DNA of 64,000 bases from assembly GCF_000319305.2 (NCBI RefSeq), contig NZ_AMWJ02000002.1:1612001-1676000 (forward strand), in the 5' to 3' direction. The DNA comes from Pseudomonas bharatica CSV86. GTDB lineage: Bacteria; Pseudomonadota; Gammaproteobacteria; Pseudomonadales; Pseudomonadaceae. The position numbers and the translations under genes were made by a program. Shown here in pieces: positions 24,650-33,448 of the stretch; position 1 is the first letter of the stretch; each line of letters opens with the position of its first letter. Below the pieces are notes generated by a model that saw only the letters and a program-made list of their open reading frames with translations, had not been told where the DNA came from and searched no databases.

Positions 24650-25849
24650 ATGAACGCCACCCAAGACACCCGCAAACCTGGGGATCTGGACCTCCATTTC
24701 GGCACCCTGGGCCAGCTCTTCTTCCCACTCGACACCCGCACTGGCCAGTCGAAGCGACTTAGCGACGGCAAGATCCTCAGCGTCTGCAATGGCCTCGAAG
24801 CCGACCTCCTCATCGTGCTGCGCCACCTGCAGGACGGTGCGCCCGATACGTCGTTCGGTGATGAAGGCGTAGTCCGGATCCGCCTGCAGGAATGGGATAT
24901 GTTCGAGCTGCTGCAACTGCGTGTGCTGGCCGACGACAGCGTCCTGGTCTATGGCGCGCTGGGCCGGCTGGGCGACCACAACACCTTCGTCTGCAAGCTG
25001 TTACCCAGTGGAGAACTGGACCGCAGCTTCGGCGTGAACGGCTTCTGCATCTTCGGCCTTGGCGACGTCAGCAACCTCATCACGGCCCTGGAGCCGCTGG
25101 ATAACGGCAAGGCTATCGCCTGCGTGATTTCGCAACGGAACAACCCGCCGTTCTATGGCACTTATTTGGTCATGCTGAATAACGGGATTCTGGACCCTGG
25201 CTTCGGAGACAACGGACTGGGCTACGTAGAGGCCAGCGACACCCCACTGCGCAGGCTGGCAGTGACCGCCAACGGCGGCTACCTGCTAGCCGGTCACTCC
25301 GATGACTTCAGCAAGGCCGTGTTTCGCCAATACCACCCCGACGGCAGCCCCGATCTCGGTTTCGGACAAAACGGCGAAGTCGCCCTCCCGCTTCCGCCCG
25401 GCGAGGCGGAAATCTTCCAGGTCAAGGTGCGCGCGGACGGCAAGATCGTCGGCGTCGGCGGTGCAAGTGTTGGTCTGGGCGCACATACACTGGTCGCCCG
25501 CCTGAACACCGATGGCAGCCTGGACAGCACGTTCAACAACGGCGAACCGAAGATCATGGTGTTTCAGGGATACGAAACCCTTGCTACCTGCGTTGCCCTT
25601 CTGCCTGACGACAAACTCCTGGTAGCCGGCCATACCTACGATCCGCGCGACGTGATCCTGATGCGCATGGAAGCCAACGGCAACCTCGACATGGACTTCG
25701 GTATCCGCGGCCAGGTAGTCAGCAACCTCGGCGGGCAGGAGATTTGCGAAGTCGTGGAGCTGCAGGACGACGGCAAGATCCTGGCTTCCGGACAGCGCAA
25801 CCGGGAAACGCCGAACAAGACGATGTTCCTTGCCCGGTATCTGGGCTGA
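24650..25849 (+). CDS. Delta-60 repeat protein 2
   Basis: 399 residues, closely similar to protein 1 (shared NNGEPKIMVFQG, DNGLGYVEAS). Repeat starts include GDLDLHFGTLG, GAPDTSFGDEG, GELDRSFGVNG, GILDPGFGDNG, GSPDLGFGQNG, GSLDSTFNNGE and GNLDMDFGIRG, again seven. AAAGGAACCTCTC precedes the ATG. Own lux-box-like promoter. Clearly arisen by tandem duplication. Confidence 0.88.
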   Translation: MNATQDTRKPGDLDLHFGTLGQLFFPLDTRTGQSKRLSDGKILSVCNGLEADLLIVLRHLQDGAPDTSFGDEGVVRIRLQEWDMFELLQLRVLADDSVLVYGALGRLGDHNTFVCKLLPSGELDRSFGVNGFCIFGLGDVSNLITALEPLDNGKAIACVISQRNNPPFYGTYLVMLNNGILDPGFGDNGLGYVEASDTPLRRLAVTANGGYLLAGHSDDFSKAVFRQYHPDGSPDLGFGQNGEVALPLPPGEAEIFQVKVRADGKIVGVGGASVGLGAHTLVARLNTDGSLDSTFNNGEPKIMVFQGYETLATCVALLPDDKLLVAGHTYDPRDVILMRMEANGNLDMDFGIRGQVVSNLGGQEICEVVELQDDGKILASGQRNRETPNKTMFLARYLG

Positions 25850-25921
25850 CGGAGCGAGGTCGCCGGTCATTTCTTCCCGGCACCCTGTAAACAAGCCCCT
25901 ACTCCAGAACAAGGAACGATC

Positions 25922-27133
25922 ATGGCGAATCAACACAGCGGCAAAAATCCCGGAGACCTCGACATCGATTTCGGCCAGAACGGCTTCATGCCCTTCCCCG
26001 AGCACCTTGACTTTGGCCAGTCGAGATTGCTGCAGGACGGCAGGATCCTGACCGCCGGCTCGCGCAGGGACGGCCAGACCCTCGTGCTGGTTCGCCACCT
26101 GACTACCGGCCTGCTCGACACCTCGTACGCCGAGCAGGGCATCGCGTACATCACTCCGCCTTTTGCGCGAGACCTCCTGCCCAAAGGGCTTTGGCTGCTG
26201 CCCGACGGCAGCGCCTTGGTCCATTGCGGCGTTGGCAATGTCGTACAGAACGACGCGCTCGTCCTGCGGGTAACACCCAATGGTGACCTGGACACCAGCT
26301 TTGGCGTTGCCGGGTACTGCGTCCTCAACCTGGGCGGCGGGACTACCAACATCGCCGGCGGAGGTGTTCTGAGCGATGGCAGGATTATTCTTGCCTTGCT
26401 GGCCCAGAGGCCTGGCTCTCCCTCCCCGTGGATCTATCTGGCGCGTCTGGACAACGGGCATCTGGACCCGTCGTTCGGCGACAACGGTTCGGGGCTGATC
26501 CATGTCGGCGAAGACCTGGTGAGCAGCGTGATCGTGCTGCCGAACGATGGCGTGATGCTGGTCGCCCCAACGGACTTCGACTACGTAAAAGTGCTGCTCC
26601 TGCAATTCCTCGCCGATGGACGCCCAGATCCGGCATTCGGCGACGATGGCATGGCAAGCCTGACCCTGGCCGACGGCCATGTGGATATCCAGAGCCTGGT
26701 GCGACAAGCCGATGGAAAACTGCTGGCTGCGGGCTCAGGCGACTATGGCGCCGACCTGTACACCTTGACCACGCGCCTTAATCCCCATGGCAGTCGGGAT
26801 GAAAGCTTCAACAATGGCAATCCAAGGCTTACGGCGTTTCCGGGGTACGAAACCATCAGCCTGGCCTGTGCACTGCAAGGCGACGGCAAGATCGTAACGG
26901 GTGGTCACTCGTTGGGCAGCCTGGAAACCTACAACGTTGTGCTGATGCGCTTCCTGGCCAACGGCGAGCTGGACAACGGCTTCGGCAACAATGGCCAGGT
27001 AATGACCAACCTGGGTGGAGTGGATGAATGCTACCAGGTGGAAATCCAGCGTGACGGCAAGATCCTGGCCAGCGGAGCAAGCCGCCTGAACCCGAATGGA
27101 ACCGCTTACTTCGTAGCACGTTACCTTGGCTGA
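25922..27133 (+). CDS. Delta-60 repeat protein 3
   Basis: 403 residues, more diverged (GDLDIDFGQNG, GLLDTSYAEQG, GDLDTSFGVAG, GHLDPSFGDNG, GRPDPAFGDDG, SRDESFNNGN, GELDNGFGNNG). AACAAGGAACGATC precedes the ATG. This is the only full-length member without its own lux-box-like element; the gap after gene 2 is 72 nt, so it is probably read through from gene 2. No secretion signal. Confidence 0.88.
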   Translation: MANQHSGKNPGDLDIDFGQNGFMPFPEHLDFGQSRLLQDGRILTAGSRRDGQTLVLVRHLTTGLLDTSYAEQGIAYITPPFARDLLPKGLWLLPDGSALVHCGVGNVVQNDALVLRVTPNGDLDTSFGVAGYCVLNLGGGTTNIAGGGVLSDGRIILALLAQRPGSPSPWIYLARLDNGHLDPSFGDNGSGLIHVGEDLVSSVIVLPNDGVMLVAPTDFDYVKVLLLQFLADGRPDPAFGDDGMASLTLADGHVDIQSLVRQADGKLLAAGSGDYGADLYTLTTRLNPHGSRDESFNNGNPRLTAFPGYETISLACALQGDGKIVTGGHSLGSLETYNVVLMRFLANGELDNGFGNNGQVMTNLGGVDECYQVEIQRDGKILASGASRLNPNGTAYFVARYLG

Positions 27134-27152
27134 AGGACAAGCGGGCAGGCCT

Positions 27153-27199
27153 ACCTGATATTTCTGTCAGTAGACGGCCATCATTCCAAGGCTTAAAAA
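27153..27199 (+). promoter_or_regulatory. Lux-box-like promoter element 6
   Basis: Element 27153-27174, core CTGATATTTCTGTCAG; TAAAAA at 27194-27199. Start codon of the short fourth gene follows 59 nt after the element, the same distance as for elements 4 and 5. Confidence 0.75.
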
Positions 27200-27233
27200 A
27201 CAGACTCCGTACCCAAGCTCCGCAGGCCCGACC

Positions 27234-27698
27234 ATGGCAACCCAAAACAACAACCAAGCCGCGTTCGCTTCCGCCGATTTCCTGCCGCTGCCGTCCAACA
27301 CGCACTGGGAACAGTCGGTGCGGCTGCCCGACGGCAAGATCCTCATGGCCGGCATCGACCGGGACGCCGAGGCCTTCATGCTGGCTCGCCATCTGAAGAA
27401 TGGCGCACTGGACGAAACCTTCGGCGACGCCGGTATCCAGCGTATCGCTGCTGATGTTGCCCGCGATGTGACCCATTTGTCGCTGGAGCTTGAGGCCGAT
27501 GGCCGCCTGATGCTCGAAGGCACCCTGGGCGACCGCTTCAATGCCCGTAGCGGCTCTTGCCTGCTGTGGGTGCGGCCAACGACGGTTGCCTGGGTGCACT
27601 TGGGAGTGGACGCCTTCCTGAGCATTTCCCGCTCGCCACTGGCCAGCGAGTTGCTGGTACCTTCCAACGTGGGCTGCCCGGTACCTATGACTCAGTGA
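27234..27698 (+). CDS. Truncated delta-60 repeat protein 4
   Basis: 154 residues, against about 400 in its paralogues. Only two repeat units are clear (SVRLPDGKILMAGIDRD; GALDETFGDAGIQRIAADV), then LLWVRPTTVAWVHLG departs from the family (paralogues have LRVTPNGDLDTSFGV), as if a frameshift or junction follows residue 105. The 3' end overlaps the convergent GGDEF gene by 7 bp. Probably a decayed or recombined copy; its promoter is intact. Confidence 0.65.
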   Translation: MATQNNNQAAFASADFLPLPSNTHWEQSVRLPDGKILMAGIDRDAEAFMLARHLKNGALDETFGDAGIQRIAADVARDVTHLSLELEADGRLMLEGTLGDRFNARSGSCLLWVRPTTVAWVHLGVDAFLSISRSPLASELLVPSNVGCPVPMTQ

Positions 27699-29032
27699 GG
27701 CGCAGCGGGCTCTTCCTGCCCGCCCTGCACCAGCCGGTTGCGTCCGCCCTGCTTGGCCCGGTACAGCGCAAGGTCGGCCACGCGCAACAAGGCACCGAGG
27801 GCGACGCTGTTATCGGGGCGGTCAGGGTCGTGGCTGGCACTGCCGATGCTGAGGGTCACCCGCTGCAGCGGACTCGCCAGATGTTCCAGATGGGCATCGA
27901 AGACCTCCCGACAAAGATCCCGGGCAACGCTGCGAGCGCCATGGACGTCAGTGTCCGGCAGGATCACCGCGAATTCTTCGCCGCCGTAGCGGCAGACCTG
28001 GTCGCCCGGCCTTTGCAAGGACTGGCCCAGGAGCACGGCGATACGCCGCAGGCATTCGTCTCCAGCCTGGTGCCCATAGTGATCGTTGAACACCTTGAAG
28101 TGGTCCACGTCCACCATCAGCAGCGACAGCGGCCGGCCTTCGCGGCGGGCGCGGGCCTTTTCCTGCAATAGCGCTTCGTCGAAGCGTCGGCGATTGGGCA
28201 ATCCGGTGAGGAAATCCTCGCTCGCCAGGGCCTGCAGGCGCGCATTGGCCTCGGCCAGTTGCGCGTTGCTTTGTGCCAGGGCTTCGCGCATCAGGCGTTG
28301 CTCGGTGATGTCGCTGAAGGCCAGGGTCATGCCGAGGATCTGCTGGTCCAGGTCCCGGACCGCGCCGATACTCAGCAGATAGGTGCGCTCGCGCCAGTCC
28401 AGTTCGCGATCGGCAACGGTCCGGCCGAGTTCCAGCTCGGCCAGGCACTGCGCCAGATCGAGCTGCGGCATCAGCAGGGGCTGCCCCACCAGTTGCGTCG
28501 CATCACCACCGAGCAACTGGCCCAGGGCATGGTTGACATTGACCAGTATCCCTTGCCGGTCCACCAGCCCAAGCGCCACCGAGGCCGCGGCGTACAAGGC
28601 TTCGAGTTGCACTTCGCGACGGTCCAGGGGACCGATGGCCGGTGTCACGTCGCGGTCGATGCCGCGATAGCCGATCAAGCTGCCCCGCTCATCGAACAGC
28701 GGAACCCCGCTGGTCTCCAGCACTACAAGACGGCCATCGGCACGCAGGTTGCGATTGATCAACCCGGCGAACGGCCGCTGCTCGGCGACGATGCCGGCGA
28801 AGATCGCACCGACCCGCGCCGCCTCTTCGGCCGGCATGAAATCGAAGGGTGTCTTGCCCAGCACCTCGCTCGGCGCGTAACCGAGCATCTGCCGGCTGTG
28901 CTCGGAGCAGAAGGTGTAGCGGCCCTGGCTATCGACTTCCCAGAGCCAGTCGGAGTTGTGCGCGATGATTTCCCGCAGACGAAGGACTTCCTGTTCCTCG
29001 GGGAGCGGCTCGGGTACGGAAGCGTTGGGCAT
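27692..29032 (-). CDS. PAS-GGDEF diguanylate cyclase
   Basis: 446 residues: PAS 1 (about 15-135, DSQGRYTFCSEHSRQMLGYAPSE then a PAC), PAS 2 (about 140-255, ALYAAASVALGLVDRQGILVNV), a short coiled coil (AQLAEANARLQAL), and GGDEF (about 280-440). The active site is RYGGEEFAVILP, a functional GGEEF, with DFLTGLPNRR upstream. No I-site RxxD is obvious just before it. Soluble; makes c-di-GMP under PAS control. ATG at 29032 chosen; an upstream ATG is 12 codons earlier. Confidence 0.92.
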   Translation of the reverse strand: MPNASVPEPLPEEQEVLRLREIIAHNSDWLWEVDSQGRYTFCSEHSRQMLGYAPSEVLGKTPFDFMPAEEAARVGAIFAGIVAEQRPFAGLINRNLRADGRLVVLETSGVPLFDERGSLIGYRGIDRDVTPAIGPLDRREVQLEALYAAASVALGLVDRQGILVNVNHALGQLLGGDATQLVGQPLLMPQLDLAQCLAELELGRTVADRELDWRERTYLLSIGAVRDLDQQILGMTLAFSDITEQRLMREALAQSNAQLAEANARLQALASEDFLTGLPNRRRFDEALLQEKARARREGRPLSLLMVDVDHFKVFNDHYGHQAGDECLRRIAVLLGQSLQRPGDQVCRYGGEEFAVILPDTDVHGARSVARDLCREVFDAHLEHLASPLQRVTLSIGSASHDPDRPDNSVALGALLRVADLALYRAKQGGRNRLVQGGQEEPAAPH

Positions 29033-29241
29033 GGAAGGCGACTTCGACGAACGACCAGGCAATTGCAAAACGCCACGTTACTGGATCGAAGCCCTCGCGG
29101 GCAAATCCGGCGCAACCTGGCGGAACTGCCCTGTGCAGGCCGCCCGGCCGGTGAGTCAGGCTAAGCGGTTGAATGCGCGTAAAATTTTTTGAAAAAGAGT
29201 GTTGACAGATACCCGTTTCGAGCGAATAATGCGCGCCACTT

Positions 29242-29318
29242 GGCTACATAGCTCAGTTGGTTAGAGCATAGCATTCATAATGCTGGGGTCCGGGGTTCAA
29301 GTCCCTGTGTAGCCACCA
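29242..29318 (+). tRNA. tRNA-Met (elongator, anticodon CAU)
   Basis: 77 nt with acceptor GGCTACA pairing with TGTAGCC, anticodon loop TTCATAA between TAGCA and TGCTG, T-loop TTCAAGT, and an encoded CCA. The standard first acceptor base pair distinguishes it from initiator tRNA. Preceded by TTGACA-like and TAATGC-like promoter bases at 29201-29230. Confidence 0.95.
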
Positions 29319-29352
29319 TACCCCGCCAGAGAGTCTACGGATTCCATGGCAA

Positions 29353-29388
29353 ACGAAGAGGCCCGCCTAGGCGGGCTTCTTCGTGTCT
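29353..29388 (+). terminator. Terminator after tRNA-Met
   Basis: A 15-bp stem, ACGAAGAGGCCCGCC with GGCGGGCTTCTTCGT (one G-T pair), two-base apex TA, then GTCTGTC. It lies 35 nt after the tRNA. Confidence 0.8.
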
Positions 29389-29519
29389 GTCGTTCGGACT
29401 TTTCCCTGTCAGGGACGCGCCCTGTCTTTTTCACGACATTTTCCTGCGCTCCCGGACAAGGGACCCTCGATGCACTGGCCCACAATGCACCGTCATGTCT
29501 TGACCCCATGGCGCAGCTT

Positions 29520-31004
29520 ATGAATTCGTTGAAACAGGCGCTCCGCGACCGTCAGTTCGTCTGCGTGATGGAGTTCGTCCCCAAGCCACAACGTTTCGCC
29601 GCCTTCGAGCAACTGATGCAGCGCGGCCACCTGTGCGGCTGGCCGATGCTCGCCGGCATCGCCGACCGGGTAGGCAGCAACCTCGACCTGTCGCCCCTGG
29701 ATACCTTCACCGCCCTCTCCACGCCCGTGCCGGTGATGCCGCATTTTTCCGGCAAGGACCGCGAACGCCAGGACCTGCTGGCGCAACTGGAGCGCATGGA
29801 CCGGCTGGGGCTCGACCAGCTCCTGCTGCTCACCGGCGACCGCCTGCACGGCCATGAACCGGGCCAGCGACCGGTGCGCTACCTGGAGTCGGTGGCGGCC
29901 CTCGGCATCGCCCGCCGGGCACGTCCGGACTGGCTGCTCGGCGCCGCGCTCAATCCATTCAAGTATTGCGAGGAAGAAGGCGGCGCGCAGTACTTCAAGG
30001 CCCAGAAAAAACTGGCCGCCGGTGCCGACTTCCTGATCCTGCAACTGGGTTTCGACATGGCCAGGTACCGCGATGCCATGCACTGGATGCAGCGCCAGCC
30101 AACGCCGCGCCCGATGCTCGCCTGCATCATGGGCCTGACCCATGGCCGGGCGAAAATGCTCGAGCATGTGGCAGGCGTGACGGTATCGCCGTCAATGCTG
30201 GCACTGGTGGCGGCGGAAGAGGCGGTTTCGAAAGTCCATGCCCAGGCTCGCAGTGTCGATCGCCTGGCCTTGCAGATCATCGGCCTGCAACGGATGGGCT
30301 ATGCCGGGATCAACCTGTCCGGCGTGCATGACATCGCGCAATTGCTGGCGCTCGAACAGGCGCTGGACGCCTGGCGGGAAAAGATCCGCACCGATGAAGA
30401 GTGGGCCCTGGCCTGGGCCCGAAGCTGGCAGTTGCCGGGCGTGCCCGCGGTGACCTTCAATCCGCCGGAGTCGGATTGGAAAGCCGGGGAATCAAGGGTG
30501 AGCGCTACACCGAAGGAAAAGCTTCGGTATCACCTGCTCTCCACGCTCCACTCGACCCTGTTCAACCGCACGACGCTATTGAGCCGGGCTTTCGCCTGGA
30601 CGGTGCGCCGGCCCCTGTGGTCTACGCAGGCCGGACAGCGCTGGCTGCACCGCCTCGAACGCGGCGTGAAACGCCCGCTGGTGGGCTGCGACACCTGTGG
30701 CAGTTGCCGCCTCGAAGACACGCTCTATATCTGCCCGGAAACCTGCCCCAAGGGCCTGGCCAACGGCCCCTGCGGCGGCACCCGGCTGAACCGCTGCGAG
30801 TTCGGCGACCGCGAATGCATCCACAGCATCAAGTACCGCACGGCAAAGTCGGTGGGGCAGACGGCGGTGCTGACGCAGCGGTTGATTCCGTGCGTCGAGG
30901 TAGAGGGACGGCAGCGTAGCTCGTGGCCGGAGTGGTTTGCGGTTGGCGCAGAGCAGGCTGCGTCCGCAATGGCCGCCGACCTGAGCCCCGACCAGCCACG
31001 CTAG
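29520..31004 (+). CDS. Methylenetetrahydrofolate reductase C-terminal domain protein
   Basis: 494 residues. The N-terminal two thirds form a MetF-like TIM barrel (CVMEFVPKPQ; DQLLLLTGDRLHG; AALNPFKYCEEEGGAQYFKAQKKLAAGADFLILQ in parts). The C-terminus is a cysteine-rich MTHFR_C region (CDTCGSCRLEDTLYICPETCPKGLANGPCGG), which in related proteins binds iron-sulfur or zinc and partners with a methyltransferase-activation system. ATG at 29520 matches the family start (MNSLKQAL); 29508 is possible. Its 3' end overlaps the LysE gene by 4 bp. Confidence 0.85.
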   Translation: MNSLKQALRDRQFVCVMEFVPKPQRFAAFEQLMQRGHLCGWPMLAGIADRVGSNLDLSPLDTFTALSTPVPVMPHFSGKDRERQDLLAQLERMDRLGLDQLLLLTGDRLHGHEPGQRPVRYLESVAALGIARRARPDWLLGAALNPFKYCEEEGGAQYFKAQKKLAAGADFLILQLGFDMARYRDAMHWMQRQPTPRPMLACIMGLTHGRAKMLEHVAGVTVSPSMLALVAAEEAVSKVHAQARSVDRLALQIIGLQRMGYAGINLSGVHDIAQLLALEQALDAWREKIRTDEEWALAWARSWQLPGVPAVTFNPPESDWKAGESRVSATPKEKLRYHLLSTLHSTLFNRTTLLSRAFAWTVRRPLWSTQAGQRWLHRLERGVKRPLVGCDTCGSCRLEDTLYICPETCPKGLANGPCGGTRLNRCEFGDRECIHSIKYRTAKSVGQTAVLTQRLIPCVEVEGRQRSSWPEWFAVGAEQAASAMAADLSPDQPR

Positions 31005-31609
31005 CGCACACTGGCGAACAGCACCGTCACGCCGAGCCCGAGCAGGGCAACACCGATCACCCGGTCCAGCAGGCGCTGGCGGTCGATCATCAGGCGCCGC
31101 AACGATGCGTTGGAAAAGCACAGCGCGACCAGGCTGAACCAGAGCCAGTGAGCCAGGGACATGAACAGCCCGTAGGCGAATTGCCGGGTCAGCGAGCTGT
31201 CCGGCCCGACCACCTGGGTGTAGGCGCTGACCACGAACAGCAGTGTCTTGGGGTTGAGAGCGTTGGTGAGGAACCCCGAGAGGAAAGCGCCTCTGGCCTT
31301 GTGCCCGCCTTCCCCTTCCAGCGACAGCCGACTGGTGTTGGTCAACGAACTGTAGCCGAGGTAGATCAGGTATCCGGCACCCAGCACCTTCATCACCAGG
31401 AACAGCGTAGGCGAATGCTGCACCAGCAGGGAAACGCCGAGCACGGTATAGAGCACATGCACCTGCACGCCACAGGCGATGCCCAGGGCGGCGAACAGTC
31501 CGTTGCGTCGGCCGAAGGCGTAGCTGGCGCGGGTGACCATGGCGAAGTCCGGGCCGGGGCTGATAACGGCCAGCACGGTGAATAGAGCGACGGCGATAAG
31601 TTCGTTCAC
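31001..31609 (-). CDS. LysE/RhtB-family amino acid exporter
   Basis: 202 residues with about six hydrophobic segments. It starts MNELIAVALFTVLAVISPGPDFAMVTRASYAFGRRNG, the LysE signature (PGPxxxxV near residue 18). Exports an amino acid or homoserine-type compound; exact substrate not visible. The LysR gene is divergent, 131 nt away, and likely regulates it. Confidence 0.92.
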   Translation of the reverse strand: MNELIAVALFTVLAVISPGPDFAMVTRASYAFGRRNGLFAALGIACGVQVHVLYTVLGVSLLVQHSPTLFLVMKVLGAGYLIYLGYSSLTNTSRLSLEGEGGHKARGAFLSGFLTNALNPKTLLFVVSAYTQVVGPDSSLTRQFAYGLFMSLAHWLWFSLVALCFSNASLRRLMIDRQRLLDRVIGVALLGLGVTVLFASVR

Positions 31610-31740
31610 GCGGGCTTTCCCTGTTTTCGATAAGCGATGAAATAACGCAGATTGGTTAGATGCTTGCCATTATCGAAAGCCTTACTGGCCCGAAAAAAGC
31701 GATTTATAGTGCGACAAATCCGCTAGTTTTCCTCACCGAT

Positions 31741-32603
31741 ATGAAACTGCCCGCTCTCACCGCCTTCCGCTATTTCGACATGGCCGCCCGCACCGAAAGC
31801 TTCGTCCGTGCCGCCGAATTGCTGCACGTCACCCATGGTGCTGTCAGCCGCCAGGTGCGCCTGCTTGAGGCGTCGCTCGGGGTGGAACTGTTCGAGCGGC
31901 GCAACCGCGCGATTTTCCTGACAGCCGCCGGACGCACCTTGCTTGGCACCACCCAATCGATCTTCGAACAACTGGAAGGCACGGTTTCGCGCTTGCAGCA
32001 ACACTCGCGGGAAAACGTGCTGGTGCTGTCCTGCGAACCGACCCTGGCGATGAAATGGCTGATCCCGCGGCTGGCGGATTTTCAGGCGCTCCATGCGGAT
32101 ATCCAGGTGCACCTGATGACGGCCGGAGGGCCGGTGGATTTCGTCCGCAGCGGGGTCGATCTGGCGCTGCGGCGGGATGATTTTCAGTGGGAGGACGGCC
32201 TGCATGTGCAGAAGATCTGCGATGAGTGGGTCGGGCCGGTGGCCAGCCCCAACCTGGCGTTGCCGGCCAGGGGCTTTGCCGGTCAGCGCCTGCTGCATAG
32301 CGCCACCCGGCCGGGGCATGGGCGACCTGGCTGCGACTGAACAGGAAGACCGGGCGTGGTACCGAGCGGGCGGATTACGAACATTTCTACCTGTGTATCC
32401 AGGCAGCGGTAGCGGGGCTCGGAGTGGCGATGGCATCGCGGTTGATGGTAGGCGATGAACTGGCCAGCGGGCAGTTGGTGGCACCTTATGGGTTTGTACC
32501 GGATGGGTCGGCGTATGTGCTGTTGTGTCCGCAGGTGCTGGCGGAGACCGAGAAGGTTCAGCGCTTCATCGAATGGGTGACGGAGCAGGCCAAGCCTCGC
32601 TAG
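31741..32603 (+). CDS. LysR-family regulator (GcvA-like), one-base frameshift
   Basis: HTH at the N-terminus (LTAFRYFDMAARTESFVRAAELLHVTHGAVSRQVRLLEASLG), then the effector domain. At the run of four G (32313-32316) the frame turns to HGRPGCD*. One added G restores PGAWATWLRLNRKTGRG and the frame stays open to TAG 32601-32603 (VQRFIEWVTEQAKPR), a normal length of about 287 residues. The downstream part keeps perfect family features, so the break is very recent or an artefact. Divergent from the LysE gene, its likely target. Confidence 0.85.
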
Positions 32604-32620
32604 CAAGCACAACACATAAC

Positions 32621-32683
32621 CCTGCGGGAGTCCGCCCAGCCTTTCAGGCTGCGCTGTCGCGCAGAAAACAGTTCCAAAGCACG
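32621..32683. repeat. Intergenic repeat, second family, copy 2
   Basis: CCTGCGGGAGTCCGCCCAGC ... GGCTGCGCTGTCGCGCAGAA ... CAGTTCCAAAGCACG matches 15530-15608. It directly abuts the long inverted repeat that follows. Confidence 0.8.
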
Positions 32684-32690
32684 ACGCGTA

Positions 32691-32768
32691 CCCTGTGGGA
32701 GCGGGTTTACCCGCGATTGCGGTAGTGAATTCGCTACCGCAATCGCGGGTAAACCCGCTCCCACAGGG
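32691..32768. repeat. Long perfect REPIN of a different REP family
   Basis: Two 35-bp arms, perfect complements (CCCTGTGGGAGCGGGTTTAC... and ...AAACCCGCTCCCACAGGG), around an 8-bp centre TGAATTCG. The REP core is GGAGCGGGTTTACCCGCGA, not the GGAGCTGGCTTGCCAGCGA of the other copies. Confidence 0.92.
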
Positions 32769-32826
32769 TCCTTGTAAAACAAAGAGTTATGTTTTTTCTA
32801 TGAGAGCTGGCTTGGGTTATGTGAAG

Positions 32827-33386
32827 TCAGTTGCAACCGGGTTCCATTCCCCAAGTGCGATAGCCGGCGGTATCGATATGGATCCTGCCGGTCGGATACC
32901 GCCCCAGTCCCATGTTCCAGGCCTTGCCGTAGTGTTGCCAGAAATGGCACAGCGCCTGTGCATCGCCGTTGTTCGCCAGCAACAGATCCACCGCGAAGGC
33001 GCGCATATGGGCACTGCCTGCAGCACCGCCGGCACAGCGGTTGAGCGCAGGATCCCGATACCCGGACACCACCTCGAACGCCCCGAGAACCCGCTCATCC
33101 TGCAATAGATCGAGCAAGCGCAAGGTACTGCGTACATCCGCCCACTGCGCCTGCGGCGGCACGGCGAACGGCTGGCCCCGGCATTTGCGCCAGTCACTCG
33201 CCGACCTCAGCAACTGATACAGCGGCACCACGCCATACAGCCGCGCATCCACCAGCATCTCGCGAAAGCCGCGGGTGGCGTGATCGCCGGTCCACTGGGC
33301 GAACATCCATGGATCCCGCTCGTCCGCACGAACGACGCCAAGCATCAACAGGGCGACCAGCACCAGCCCCCTCTTCCCACGACCAT
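32827..33386 (-). CDS. Peptidase M15-family exported protein, start region probably frameshifted
   Basis: The C-terminal domain has the M15 (D-Ala-D-Ala carboxypeptidase-like) features FEVVSGYRDPALNRCAGGAAGSAHMRAFAVDL in parts, where SxHxxGxAxD-type metal ligands are expected, and GRIHIDTAGYRTWG. A hydrophobic export signal (GLVLVALLMLGVVRADE) is near the start. No good start codon is in frame; an ATG at 33386 behind GGAGGACATGCC would fit if one G is missing directly after it (MGRGKRGLVLVALL). Periplasmic peptidoglycan role likely. Missing-base reading is inferred. Confidence 0.7.
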
Positions 33387-33448
33387 GGCATGTCCTCCAG
33401 TATGGCGAGCCTCCCCTGCGCAGGGAGCCATCTGACAAGGAGTTAAGC

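Noticed and set aside
19099..27698. Prophage or integrative element
   Set aside because: No integrase, att repeats, or phage structural genes; repeats are local duplications.
27557..28171. Plus-strand frame across the GGDEF gene 3' end
   Set aside because: Antisense to a well-supported gene; similar only by composition.
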